Part shown: piece by piece, positions 25,987 to 36,343 of the stretch | Position numbering within the stretch: position 1 is the first letter of the stretch | How the letters are laid out: each line of letters opens with the position of its first letter | Source of the DNA: Paulinella micropora | Taxonomy: Eukaryota > Cercozoa > Imbricatea > Euglyphida | Assembly (NCBI GenBank): GCA_009731375.1 | Contig: BJOX01000068.1 | Span: 538,925-602,924, forward strand | Reading direction: 5' to 3' | DNA: 64,000 nucleotides | Notes under the pieces: model-generated | The model's database searches: none | What the model saw: only the letters and a program-made list of their open reading frames with translations | Told to the model about the DNA's origin: nothing | Position numbers and translations under genes: made by a program

Positions 25987-26472
25987 ATGACTAATGAAAT
26001 AGACGACATAATGAAAAAATATGGATGGTATCTCGGAGCGATAGCAAGCGATGAAATCAACAAGTTGAAGCCAGGAAGCAGAAAGCGATATGGATTTATT
26101 ATGAATTTGGACAATCACAAGCAAGCAGGGTCTCATTGGATCGCAGTATGGATAAGTCTAGATAAAGACAGGTCAGTGGAAGTCTATGACCCATTAGCAC
26201 TTTACGAGCCAACAGAAGACTTTCAACAACAAATGAAACAACTAATAGACAAAAGCCATCCAAGCACATACCTGCTTATGAAGGTTAATCAAGTAAAACA
26301 ACAATCAAACACCTCAGACACGTGCGGTTGGCATAGTATGAGATTTTTAGTGGAGCGAGCGAGAGGTAATAGATTTAAATTCGCTACTGGCTACACAGAC
26401 TTAAAAGAAGAAGAAGCGGAAAAGTTAAAAGCACAGAATGGGTATGGAGATGCTTTTAACACATTCATCTAA
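25987..26472 (+). CDS. Adenovirus/Ulp1-type cysteine protease (maturation protease)
   Basis: 161 residues, intact. The C48/C5-type triad is visible: His in GSHWIAVWI (about residue 51), Asp in VEVYDP (about 67) and Cys in SDTCGWHSMRF (about 118), with the Gln-rich stretch before the Cys. The size is typical of Polinton and adenovirus maturation proteases, which cleave virion precursors after packaging. The ATG follows a Pro/Gln-rich region still in frame upstream. Its last bases overlap the convergent nuclease gene by 3 nt. The outer copy is broken. Confidence 0.85.
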   Translation: MTNEIDDIMKKYGWYLGAIASDEINKLKPGSRKRYGFIMNLDNHKQAGSHWIAVWISLDKDRSVEVYDPLALYEPTEDFQQQMKQLIDKSHPSTYLLMKVNQVKQQSNTSDTCGWHSMRFLVERARGNRFKFATGYTDLKEEEAEKLKAQNGYGDAFNTFI

Positions 26473-26942
26473 AGATATTCAAAACCGATATCATCAAACC
26501 ATTTGATTAATTTAGATGATACATCTTCGTCATATTTTATACGGAGTAAATGATATCCTTTTTCTTGACAATATGTATGTTTTACTTGGTCATATTTTTT
26601 TGTTTTTTCAAATGCTTTTTCTGCTCTCTCTTTAGAAATTCTACCAAATCTAACAGGTTCAAAATGTTAAAATTCCATCATGTTCAATAAATATTGGTTT
26701 CTCATTATGTTGTAATATGAAATCCCATTGTAATAAATGTTTAACCTTAACTTCATATGTGGTATTGTATTGAAAATTAATATTAAAACCTTTTAATATC
26801 TCCATTATTTTAAATTCTCCACCTGAACAATTCATTTTTTTGAGCAATTATTACAACACTTTCTTAACTCACCCTTTCTGTTTCTTGAAAAATATTCTTC
26901 CTTTATTTCACTGTGGCATCTTGAGCACTTTCTTAAACTCAT
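26469..26942 (-). CDS. Zn-ribbon + PD-(D/E)XK endonuclease-like gene, frameshifted
   Basis: Starts MSLRKCSRCHSEIKEEYF at 26942, with CxxC...CxxC (KCCNNC). An indel near 26830 shifts into a frame with QWDFIL and KPIFIEHDG, and a second near 26657 into HFEPVRFG and a tail with YCQEKGYHLLRIKYDE. The order D...(I)E.D-G-x-H-F-x-P-V...KxxYCxxxGxxLLRI matches the restriction-like fold of free-standing nucleases common in giant viruses and phages, often mobile. Intergenic in the capsid module on the opposite strand and absent from the same place in the outer element, so it was gained by one or lost by the other. Confidence 0.55.
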
Positions 26943-26991
26943 AATTATACATATATACATAGAATTTTAAATAAAATATCTATAATATACA

Positions 26992-27804
26992 ATGGACTAT
27001 AAGGGTGCGAGAAGTTCGGGTATTTACTATATCAACAGCAAAAACAGAATAACAGGAACAGACAGCGACTTTACACACGAAGTCAATATGAAGGGGCTAG
27101 ACAATCCCACACATTGTAAAATTCTTCATATCTATGTGCCTAAGTCGTATTACTCAGTCGCCAGTCCTTACAATACTTTTACACTCAGCGAAGACGGGTA
27201 TGAGGCTTTAATTACGATACTCGAGGGAAACTACACGATGGACAATCTAAAAAATAAACTGGCCGAGGTGCTAACCGCGGAAAGTCCGAATGACTATATT
27301 TATGTTGTCTCAAGCAACAATACAAACACGGAAGCGGAGGATGGTAAATTAACATTCAGTGTTTCAAATAACGGATGCATTCAACCGCGGTTTATATTTG
27401 ATGGTGATACCCGTATTCACGAGGTTATGGGATTTGATAGAAATTCAACATATTTCTTCGCTACTGATTTTATTAAATCGCCAAATGTAATTATTCTAAC
27501 TGGTGAAAAGACTTTATACCTTAAATCTGACTTAGTTGGTGAAGGAGATAATCACGTGCTACAAGAAATATACACTGCCAACGAAATTCCATTTGGTGCC
27601 GTTATATACGACGGAAGTGGGTCTGAGTATGGTAAGAAGTTATCAACCAGTTCCAATAATGTATATAGGTTTTATCTTACAGACGAAAACGACCAAGCGA
27701 TCAATCTTAATGGGTTAGGTATTGTAATGACATTATTAATTTACAGAGAGACTAATTATTTTAATTTATTTACATCATTTTTTAATTTATTAAAGGTGAG
27801 GTAG
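26992..27804 (+). CDS. Penton-like minor capsid protein
   Basis: 270 residues, intact, beta-rich, with SGIYYINSKNRITGTDSDF near the N-terminus and FDGDTRIHEVMGFDRNSTYF in the centre. Position directly upstream of the major capsid gene and size are as for the single jelly-roll penton protein of Polinton-type viruses; the identification rests on synteny and composition rather than a clear motif. The outer copy (46336-47147) is about 88 percent identical but shifted near 46815. Confidence 0.6.
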   Translation: MDYKGARSSGIYYINSKNRITGTDSDFTHEVNMKGLDNPTHCKILHIYVPKSYYSVASPYNTFTLSEDGYEALITILEGNYTMDNLKNKLAEVLTAESPNDYIYVVSSNNTNTEAEDGKLTFSVSNNGCIQPRFIFDGDTRIHEVMGFDRNSTYFFATDFIKSPNVIILTGEKTLYLKSDLVGEGDNHVLQEIYTANEIPFGAVIYDGSGSEYGKKLSTSSNNVYRFYLTDENDQAINLNGLGIVMTLLIYRETNYFNLFTSFFNLLKVR

Positions 27805-27834
27805 GGTAATTAATTTAATTTTAGAATTATTTAT

Positions 27835-27896
27835 TTTTTCTATAAATATATTCCAGTGAATTAGTTAATTTACGCTACCAAAAAGAAAAACAAAAA
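27835..27896 (+). promoter_or_regulatory. Conserved leader/promoter of the major capsid gene
   Basis: tctataaatatattccag followed by a GAATTAGTT block and TTTACGCTAC is almost identical in both elements (outer 47172-47233) although noncoding, so it is probably a TATA-type late promoter and leader. The A-rich end abuts the ATG. Confidence 0.55.
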
Positions 27897-29352
27897 ATGC
27901 CAACTCAACACGGCGGCGAACTAGACTTTTCTAGAACCGACTACATCAGTACTTCGTATCGTTTGAATAAACTAACTCCGAGAGAAGGTGCGGGGGCTAT
28001 TACTGTTACTACCGCAGGAGGACAAGAAAGCAACTTTGACCTTATCAGCAGGCCATTTAACTTAGCCCGCTCTGTCTTGAGTTTTACTTATGCCCCACCA
28101 TCAATTGCCGCGAACTATAACAAATGCTATATGGATTGTCTGGCTCCTATTAGACAAATTCAACTTCAAACCTGTAGCGGTGTTTATCTGTGTGATGTAA
28201 ATGAAGTTGGTAATTTTACGAAGATTATTTGGAAGGCTGAGACTTCTATGAAGGACTTTCTGACACTTGAAAACCACGATAATGGAAGTGGTGCGGGATG
28301 TATGCTTCAAACGTGTAATGCTGGAAAGATTGTTATCGGTAGTAGAGCAGAAAGGCGAGCAATTGATACTTCAGTAGCCTACGATACTGTTAGAGACGCA
28401 ATTCAAACATACTTCAAAGTGCCTAGTGTAAATGCTCGTCGCCACGACGATTCCGCTCTATCTGATGGCACTGCTGGAACCTATAGCCTTGTTAATGTTG
28501 AATATAATGAGGCTAAGTATTTCTCGGGTGGTGCTGCTACTTCTGCTGAGCCTTCTATCCGTTAAGATTAATCTCGGTATGCTTTACAATACCATTTTCG
28601 CCCTTGATAAGACTATTATGTTTCCTGAGATTTTGAATATGAGGATTGTATGGCAACAGACCCCTAAAATTTATTATTACAATAACGATGCTTCGTCACC
28701 GGGTGGAGGAGTGCTTGTTGCTGCCGCTGGTAATGTAAGGGTTGCTAATCTTAACTTGTTCCTTGCTGTAGAGACTAATCCCGATGTCATTCAATCAATT
28801 CAACAAAAGGTGGCAAGTGCTGAAGGTATGAGTTTTAATATTGATTATCCTTATGTTTATAAAAATTCCATCGCTCAATCCACTACACAAAACATTATTC
28901 TCCGCTTTGATAGGGGGCACGGTAAAAGGTTGAAGAAAATTTATCACACACTCTTTAACAACACAGAAAACAAGAATACCGCTTATGATATTGATAACAG
29001 AGCAAACGCTAAGACTACCAGTTTTCATACCACACTTGACGGGGCACGACTTCAGGAATTTGAAATATTTCCCGCTAGTTTTGAAGATTATATGTGCTTG
29101 AAACCTAAACTTGAATGTTCTTTTTTGATGAATTCAAATGTGTATCAATACAACCGGTTCTGGGTTGATACTTGGGATAATACCCGCCCGCTGTGGAGCA
29201 AAGACCAAAATGAAGTTAGCGGGCTTGACCTTTCCAATGAGAGACGATGGGAGTTCATTAGCACTACGCAGAATAATGCTCATCAGCACGTAAGTGTAGC
29301 AATCACTCAGCGGGAGGTTCAGGTTAAGTCAAATATAATTTCTATTAGTTGA
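27897..29352 (+). CDS. MCP: Major capsid protein, frameshifted (inner)
   Basis: Starts MPTQHGGELDFSRTDYIS. The intact outer copy has 488 residues, right for a double jelly-roll capsid protein of Polinton-type viruses. Inner and outer agree closely except for a variable loop (inner about 28330-28530), likely surface-exposed. A 2-base loss near 28565 (ATCCGTTAAG versus ATCAGTGTTAAG) splits the inner gene into 222 residues and a remainder to 29352. Motif-level proof is weak, but length, abundance of NxN and aromatic pairs, and position between penton and fibre support it. Confidence 0.65.
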
Positions 29353-29452
29353 TATTTGAAAATCCACACTCTCATTCGTTTCACTCATTCTCGTGTGTTT
29401 TTCAAACATTGTGAAACATTAATAGATTCATTATTTTTTCAAAATAAAAAAC

Positions 29453-29516
29453 GATATTTTATAATACGCGTGATATCTGACGATCAGTCAGATTGTGAGC
29501 GCAATTATAAAATATC
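29453..29516. promoter_or_regulatory. Intergenic hairpin, 13-bp perfect stem
   Basis: gatattttataat (29453-29465) pairs with attataaaatatc (29504-29516). The 3' arm is one base from the ATG of the second fibre (29518). Related hairpins occur at 31647, 38297, 44107 and 46281. The loop holds tgatatctgacgatcagtca, shared with 31647-31710. Confidence 0.7.
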
Positions 29517-29517
29517 A

Positions 29518-30756
29518 ATGTCTCATCAGAGAAACTTAATCGCAGAAAATCCTGACGGCGAATTGATAAACGTAAGTGTTGGATATGATGGACACGTTGA
29601 AACAAATCATTCAAAAACCGCTTTTGGCGAAGCAGTAGTAGGTCAATTAACACCAGTATTACAAGAAATCTTTCCATATACCATTAATACTAGGATATGG
29701 ACAAAAACAGAAACAAAATCGTCTGTGTCATTTTTGAATAATATGGCTGAATTGAAAACAACTGCTGATGCTACGGCAGATGCTAGACTGGTAAGTAAAA
29801 GGAGAATAAAATATAGAACTGGAATGGGTGTCCTAGCCCGATTTACTGCTCTATGGACAACGGATGATACAAAAGATTACTATTCATTTATTGGAATAGG
29901 AAATGATCTCGTTGATGGATTTTATTTTTACAAAAATCAAGCAGGAATGAATATCGCACATTGTGCGGGAGGTGCTGTAGATTATATAGACCAAGTAGAT
30001 TGGGACGACCCTTGCGATGGAAATTATGCTATGCCAAACTTAGACTGGAGCAAAGGAAATGTATTTCAAATTCAATTTCAATATTTAGGTTTTGGTGCTA
30101 TTAAGTTTTATATTGAAAATCCCATAACAGGATTATTTCAATTAGTTCATATGATTGAGTATGCGAATGCTAATAATGGTGTAAGCCTGCGAAATACAAC
30201 ATTACCTTTTACGGCAGTAATGAGAAATGATGCAAAGACTGGAATACAAACTCTTAAAACAGCGAGTGCCAGTTTATTCATTGAGGGAACTAATACGATA
30301 AACACAAGTATAAAAAACGAAGTGGAAGGAAGTAAAACATCAAACACCACTGAAAGTCCTATTATTAGTATAAGAAACAAAGCGGTATTTGATGCGGGCG
30401 GTGCTAATTTAACAAATTATTCAAATGTTTATCCAACTTTGATAAGTATTACAAATGAAGATACTAAGTCGAATGTTGTCAGAATGGTATTAAATGGAAC
30501 ACTAACTGGAGCAGGTTTTGCAGATGTTGATTCTAAGTATTCAATTGTAGATACTGACACAAAGGCGAGTGCTATCGCAAACGGAACAACAATTTTTAAA
30601 CTATATGTAAATAGTGCTTCAACTCAACAAATCAATCTTAGAAGTTATGATATATACCTATCGCCGAGTGATGTATTAACTTTTACGCAGAAGTCTGTCT
30701 CTGCTGGTGGAGGAGGAAATGTCAATATTATCGCTAACTTCGTTGAAGACCAATAA
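29518..30756 (+). CDS. Second fibre / receptor-binding-like protein
   Basis: 412 residues from ATG 29518 (MSHQRNLIAENPDGELINVS), chosen because the outer homologue starts MKIHQRNLIAENPDGEF at the matching place. The N-terminal 60 residues may be a virion-attachment part. The middle, with TARLVSKRRIKYRTGMG, WTTDDTKDYYSFIGIG and LGFGAIKFYIENP, reads like a concanavalin-type carbohydrate-binding sandwich, and the C-terminal domain ends SVSAGGGGNVNIIANFVEDQ. Such proteins often mediate attachment; this is inference. Intact. Confidence 0.6.
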   Translation: MSHQRNLIAENPDGELINVSVGYDGHVETNHSKTAFGEAVVGQLTPVLQEIFPYTINTRIWTKTETKSSVSFLNNMAELKTTADATADARLVSKRRIKYRTGMGVLARFTALWTTDDTKDYYSFIGIGNDLVDGFYFYKNQAGMNIAHCAGGAVDYIDQVDWDDPCDGNYAMPNLDWSKGNVFQIQFQYLGFGAIKFYIENPITGLFQLVHMIEYANANNGVSLRNTTLPFTAVMRNDAKTGIQTLKTASASLFIEGTNTINTSIKNEVEGSKTSNTTESPIISIRNKAVFDAGGANLTNYSNVYPTLISITNEDTKSNVVRMVLNGTLTGAGFADVDSKYSIVDTDTKASAIANGTTIFKLYVNSASTQQINLRSYDIYLSPSDVLTFTQKSVSAGGGGNVNIIANFVEDQ

Positions 30757-31203
30757 AGCAAAAAAAATAATAAGCGGAAAGCGATGTATCATCATAGATA
30801 TTTTTTACCGCGTCTTTATTATTAAAATAAGGTTGTTGAATTAAATATTCAAGGTATGGTTTATCAATCTTAGCAACATCTTCAATTTTCATTTTTTTAT
30901 ATTTACCATATTGAAGAAAAATATCGGTTTTATTTTGTGCTATCTCTTCGCCTACAGTAGCCTTTATTTCGGTAATTCCAGTCTCTTTTAAATCAGTCTC
31001 CTTAAAAGGTGTGCTCGGCTCTTCGTCCAACACGTTTTCTAAAAGTATAACTACTTTCACATTGTCATCACGTGGTTTATATTGCTCATAGAAAGAAACA
31101 ATATCAGGCTTAGTCCATTTAATTGAAGGTTTCTTAATTTCGCTGTCAAGGCTCCATTTTTCAATTTCACTCAGTAGTCCTGTTTGGTGTTCAGGTCTGT
31201 CAT
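30734..31203 (-). CDS. Protein with GKYK...YLEYL domain, frameshifted near start
   Basis: An ATG at 31203 opens a short frame to TGA; a one-base shift continues as EHQTGLLSEIEKWSLD and runs to 30734. The C-terminal part has YGKYKKMKIEDVAKIDKPYLEYLIQQP, the small domain found at the ends of exonuclease X-like and other nucleic-acid proteins (GKYKG...D..YLxWL). A Thr/Glu-rich middle separates the parts. It converges on and overlaps the fibre gene by 23 bp. Role unknown; possibly DNA repair or replication. Confidence 0.5.
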
Positions 31204-31230
31204 TGATATATATAAAGTAAATATTAATTT

Positions 31231-31520
31231 TTATTGTAAATATTTTTTTACTTCACTTTTAAGGTCAGTAAATTTCTCAAACCACGGCTGTTTCATAACC
31301 CATTCAAGGTATGGCTTATCAATAACCGCTACATCTTGAATTTTCTTACCTTTATACTTACCAAATGGAAAAGTATCCCTTGGCTTGCCTGCCCGTGCAT
31401 TTTCAATCATTTGGATTCGTCAGTAATTATCTTTTTAACATCGGTAAGAGAAAATGCTTCTTTTTTATTTTCAATAGAGAGTTTCTCAAACTTCTCACAT
31501 AGTCTGGTGAGGGTGGTCAT
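31231..31520 (-). CDS. Second GKYKG...YLEWV protein, frameshifted
   Basis: MTTLTRLCEKFEKLS from 31520 runs 37 codons to a stop. A one-base shift continues with RDTFPFGKYKGKKIQDV, KPYLEWVMKQPWFEKF and the end KKYLQ, about 96 residues. It is a paralogue of the neighbouring 30734-31203 product, sharing the same C-terminal domain, and lies between that gene and the polymerase on the same strand. Confidence 0.5.
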
Positions 31521-31646
31521 TGGTCTATATAGACTGGTAAAAAATTTATTGAAAAAAAAATTAATTATCTATTGATCAACTTCATTCTCATTCGCTTCGC
31601 TCATTCTCGCAATCTCAAACTTGTTTGAGATATTTGATAAAACATC

Positions 31647-31710
31647 GATGTTTTAGAATAAGCGGGATATCTGACGATCAGTCAGATTGTGAGCGCAATT
31701 CTAAAACATC
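31647..31710. promoter_or_regulatory. Intergenic hairpin at the polymerase 3' end
   Basis: gatgttttagaat (31647-31659) pairs perfectly with attctaaaacatc (31698-31710), three bases after the polymerase stop (31713, minus strand). It is preceded by cattctcattcgcttcgctc at 31584-31603, the second recurrent motif of these intergenic modules. A terminator or RNA-processing role is plausible. Confidence 0.65.
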
Positions 31711-31712
31711 AT

Positions 31713-34700
31713 TTAAAATCCGTAAGGTAGTGTAGAGATATGGTTCTCTTTAATCGGCTGAATTACTCTTTTTGTGTAAGTAAATGAGAATATCTTTTTC
31801 AAATGTTCGGAGGTAATCGTTTTGTCTTTTTTGTTCCTCGTAATTTTGCTGTGGTTGTGTATTGCTACATTTTCATTCTCAGCCACATTCTTTGCTATGT
31901 GCTTTTCTCCTTCTGTATCCAATAATGCTTCTAATTCCTCATATGCTTTCTTTGATAGTTCTTCGTCCTTTATTCCCAGACCATTACTTATCACACTAAA
32001 CATATTTACCAAGTTCAGTTTCCTGCAAGTGTCGTAGTTCATAGAAAAGCCTTTCAGTTTCATTTTTGTTGTGCCGTCGTTTAGTATGTAGCCGTAGGAC
32101 TTCGGCCCCGAGCCCACAAATGTAGTTATCTTTCTGCTTACTTTTGTCTTTTTGTCTATTAGTTCGTCTGTCCATTGTCCTAATAAGTCGCCTGTCGGTA
32201 TTGTTGTCTGTCCTTGTTTTTCATCAACTGAATATATTATGCTGTCTGTGTCGTGATATAATACCCTGTCTCCCAATCTATCCATCATATCATACAATCT
32301 CATTTGTGCGTGTGCTGTTGTGAATAAAGCCACACATATGTTTGTGTTGTAAGGGTCTGACACTTTTTCGGGGTGTAGATTGTAGGATAGTTCAAGGCAT
32401 TCTTTATTTATCATATTGATTGAGATTTCGTTTATGTCTTTGTCATTTAGTATTTTGTATAATTCTGCCTCACTCCTGACGATTGTCGTCTGTGTCTTGT
32501 TGCTTTGTTGTCCAAACTTTCCCCACAGAGAATTCAGACATAGTTTTGCGACTGCCCTCCTTCCTTCATTCTTTTCTATTTTGCTTTTGTCCAACTTAAT
32601 ACCCATCTTTTCCTCATAGTCCTTTATGTAATTGTCTTTTTGTTCCTCCGTTTCCACATTTGACGGGTAGCCACTTGCCTCTTGCTTTACTTGTAGAAAG
32701 GTTTTTATGTAGTCTTTGAATAGTGTTGTTGTCTGTTGTTCCCAGTGCCACACCTCATAAACTTTAATGATATTATAACCTTTTTCCATTGCTTTATAAA
32801 TGAGTGGTGTTGCCCAAGTGCCTGTGAGTGCCCTATCTGTGTCGTTGTGCTCGCATTTGTCTTGTAGGTTTTCCTTTCCACACGTATTACATAAATAATA
32901 CATCATCTTTCCTCTATCTTGACAGGGTAGGACAGGGTGAATTAGTCCCCTAGGCGGTAGCATTTTTACTTTGGCTAATCCAAATGCTGTCTTTTGATTT
33001 AACATTTGTAATGCATGTGTGTTTTTGATTACCTTATGATGTCCAAGAGGATAGGGGTCATTAAACATAACAGACGGATAGAGGGAGCATATGTCTATGT
33101 ATTTGGCGTAATGTTGTTCATTCATTGCCCTCCAATATAAAGGTAAAGCATTTGTCCTTCCCCCAAACATCGCGTGTCGTGGGTTGATAGTCTCTTGCTC
33201 CATTAATGTCTCTTCTATGTTCCTTTTGAATTCCTGCCTTACTCTTATTCTGTTCCACTTACAACCCCATATTGTTATTAAATTATTTACTTCATCGTGT
33301 TTCTTTATTAAAGTTTCCCGTCGTTTTGTTTCCTTGTATAATTGTCCAAATGTCTTATTAACGGATTGCTCTTTATTCATTTGATTGCCGTCATAACACT
33401 CAGGACACCCGTGCCAGTAGCACCCATGAAACTCATATGCAGTTTTTGTCTTCGGGTCATATCCGTCTAAGTATGCCTTACCTGCACCTTTTAAATGTAT
33501 CATTTTTTCTTTTCCATTTAATCCGTGCTGTATGGTTGTATTGTCTTTCTTCTCTCTGTATGATAGCCACTCCACGCACATACGGCTCGTTTTTGCTTTG
33601 TCTGTTCTGTGTGTTGGTATGACTGCTATGCTATCTGTCGGCATATAGATTGCTTTATATAATGCCATACAGGTAGATGCGATAGTTGTGTATTGGAAGG
33701 GGTCTATGCCAAATTCTAGAAAACTCTCTCTAAATTTCATACACCCCCTTCTCAATATATCCACATCACTATGACAATATGCTTCCATTTCTTTTTTGAA
33801 ATCAAACACTTTGTCTTTTTGTTCTTCATACCATTTCAGAAATTCTTGTCGTTTATGATTTGAAAATGTGTTGTAGCCGTAATAGTCCTTGTCTGGTATT
33901 GCCCCTACATAATTTTGATTTGCCTCAGTATTGAAGAAGTGAGGGAAAAATCCTTTCTTTAATTCATCTGAACCAAAAGTCTCAGGGAAATCAGACAGGG
34001 GCATAGTTAGGAAAGATAGACTATCAATAAACCTAATCTTGCCTACAGCCATCATCATAATCTTACCCCCTTGATATATGACAAATGGTGAAATGCCTTT
34101 TTCTATTAACCATTTAAGCACGAATTGACAATCATAACCCCTCGCATTATGTGCTATGAATGTGAAGTCCTTGTGTTGATTGCCAAATGCCCAATTACAA
34201 AACTCGTCTATGCTTTTGCGTATGATTGGTGTGCTGTCTGTGAAATACTGACTCTCTGAATGGTTAATGATATGTGTGTCTCTTGTGTTGCCTCAAAATC
34301 AAAGAACACATATTTATCAGAGGGCTTATGTATTTCTTTTTGTTTCATATTACACCTATGCTCAAAGGGTTGTAATATTTTACAATTTTTACATTTGTCA
34401 TAACCGCACTTATGTTCGCCTGTGTAAGTCTTAGAGCAGTTAAGACATTTCTTTTTGTTGTCGCATGTGGTGGCTGTGTGATTGTTGAAGCATTCATCAT
34501 TCGGAAATTTACGATTACATTTTTTGCATTGTTTCCATTTTGTTATTTTATTATACCCCTTACATCCATCCGTAAGGCATATATTACATTTCGCCACACA
34601 GGAATGATTATGCTCATAACCTTTCATACACTGCTCACAGAAGTTTCGTTTTGATAAGAAGGCCTTCATGCTCACTATGGTGTCGTAATGATTTTTGGTT

Positions 34701-35685
34701 TTGAGTATGTATATGTGTTTGTATGGTTGTTCCTTTTCATCTTTTAATTCAGTTTTATATATTATCTTGTCTGGAAATTCAACAATTGCTATGTTGTATT
34801 TTATATGACTGGCAAACACATCTACCTCAGGAAGTCCGCATAAATCTTTTATGACACCAGCCTCCTCGTGTAAAATGTTTGCCAGTTCGTCTTGAATTCT
34901 ACGTCCATCCTTTATCTGTGAATATTTTTGATGTTTCTCTATCTTTGCTCTAGCAACTACAATAGACCTTGCCAGACATATGTTGTCGTCATTGTTTATT
35001 TGTATCACTCCTTTCTTTTTGTAAATATCCTCCTGTGTTATTGCTTTCAATCTAGCCCCTCCCTCAGGCATCCTCACTCCCATAAAATTGAAATCAATCA
35101 ACTCCATAGTTGCCCCTTCTTTGTCCATCCACACTTCGTCGTTTGATTGCAAGATTTTTGTGAGTCTTTCTAATATATCTTCTAAGTTAAAGTCTTTTAC
35201 TTTTACTAGAGAATTTTTGATTGAACATTCCACGACTCTGGAATAGCCGATATCCTTACTTGTATTTTGTCGTTTGGTTTATATAAAGTCTTAAAATCAT
35301 CTACGATTGTGCCAATCATTTTTATAATATCTTCCAACGAAAACTTTTTAATTTTTTTAGAAAAGTTTATATTGATTTTTACATTATACAATGACTGCCC
35401 CACTGGTAAATCGTGTTTTATGTCTTGTCGTATTAATTTATAACCATTGAAGTCTATGACATTTGGTTCATCCCTTTTCCTCTCTTTTATTTCCCTTTGT
35501 TTTCTGTCGGGCATTACATACTGCTCAGGGTTTGGTAGTGCCCCTCTTGGTGTTGTTATGTCATAAAACCTCTTGCCGTTTGGTTTTTTTACATAGAGTT
35601 TGTTTTGCCGTATTTGGTATTGTATGCCCTGTTCTGCGAGTTTGTCAAGGTTCCAAGTTTGTCCCCCGTAGTCTATGCTTGACAT
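31713..35685 (-). CDS. polB: Protein-primed family B DNA polymerase, two frameshifts
   Basis: About 1,320 residues from ATG 35685 (MSSIDYGGQTWNLD). N-terminal part: a DNICLARS...HYDTIVSM region like an OTU-type Cys/His pair, then about 100 residues of CxxC/HxxxC zinc-binding clusters. Exonuclease motifs: FFDFEATQETH (ExoI), AHNARGYDCQF (ExoII), YCHSDVDILRRGC (ExoIII). Polymerase motifs: YIDICSLYPSVMF (A), KLCLNSLWGKFGQ (B), YHDTDSIIYS (C). This is the DNA_pol_B_2 pattern of Polintons and adenoviruses. Frames change near 35215 and near 34255; the catalytic 802-residue part (34121-31713) is open. Replicates the linear viral genome from a protein primer. No copy in the outer element, which is truncated before this region. 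Confidence 0.9.
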
Positions 35686-35802
35686 GGTTATATTAGGGTT
35701 TTGATTTTTCAAAAATAAAAATAAATATATCTATATAGACATATATATTTTATCTATATACTAATATATATTATATCCTTAACATAAAATTTATATCGTT
35801 TT

Positions 35803-36039
35803 TCACAGGGCGATATTTAGTCCTTCAACGAGCCTCTGGAGTTGTTTCATCCTTGCGAGGTCAACCTTCTCCTTTTCCCTTTTCTCCTTTGCTTTCTTCA
35901 ATATGACCTCCTTGTTCTTGTTGTAGTAGTCCTTAGCCCTCTGCTGTGCTTTCTCTTTGTTTTTTATATTATAGATTTTCATTCGTTCTGAGTTCCTTTG
36001 CCTGATTTCTTCGTCTGTAAATACTTTGGTTCTGCCCAT
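35803..36039 (-). CDS. Small basic coiled-coil protein
   Basis: 78 residues, MGRTKVFTDEEIRQRNSERM, followed by Lys/Arg/Glu-rich helix. Resembles short basic HNH-associated or DNA-binding proteins (the R.RNSERMK.YN..NKEK pattern) of large viruses, but no catalytic motif is visible. It lies between the polymerase and the right TIR, same strand as the polymerase. Confidence 0.55.
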   Translation of the reverse strand: MGRTKVFTDEEIRQRNSERMKIYNIKNKEKAQQRAKDYYNKNKEVILKKAKEKREKEKVDLARMKQLQRLVEGLNIAL

Positions 36040-36091
36040 CTTATATTATTTATATGTATATAATATAATTTTTCATTTTTTAAATAATATT

Positions 36092-36343
36092 TATTCTTTT
36101 ATTTACAAACTTTCAATACAGAGCACATTTTTTTTTTTGGAAAAAGATAAGGGGGCTCAGCACACCGAGAAAGAATAAGAAAAGGGGGATAAGGAGGCCT
36201 AGTATTAATAGTTTGCGAAAAAGTGCGATTTTCTAGCTTTGCTCGCTTTTGTTGATTAATAGGAGAGCGAAATATGGCGAAATGGGCTAAATTTATGTAT
36301 ATGAATATAAAGATAAGTGTGCTATAGTGGTACCTATAGTAGT
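36092..36343. repeat. Right terminal inverted repeat of inner element
   Basis: Reverse complement of 13306-13554, ending ggtacctatagtagt at 36343. Confidence 0.9.

Larger units (their letters stand above)
13306..36343. mobile_element. Inner Polinton-like virus element with TIRs
   Basis: About 23.0 kb as assembled, some 2 kb of it artificial duplication. Ends are actactataggtacc at the left and its reverse complement at the right, within about 250-bp inverted repeats. It is flanked by cttatc on both sides, the 5-6 bp duplication typical of Maverick/Polinton integration by a retroviral-type integrase. It encodes integrase, protein-primed PolB, packaging ATPase, cysteine protease, penton-like and major capsid proteins, the core set of Polinton-type viruses, plus two fibre genes. 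Several genes are broken by indels, so it is probably not active as sequenced. Confidence 0.9.
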
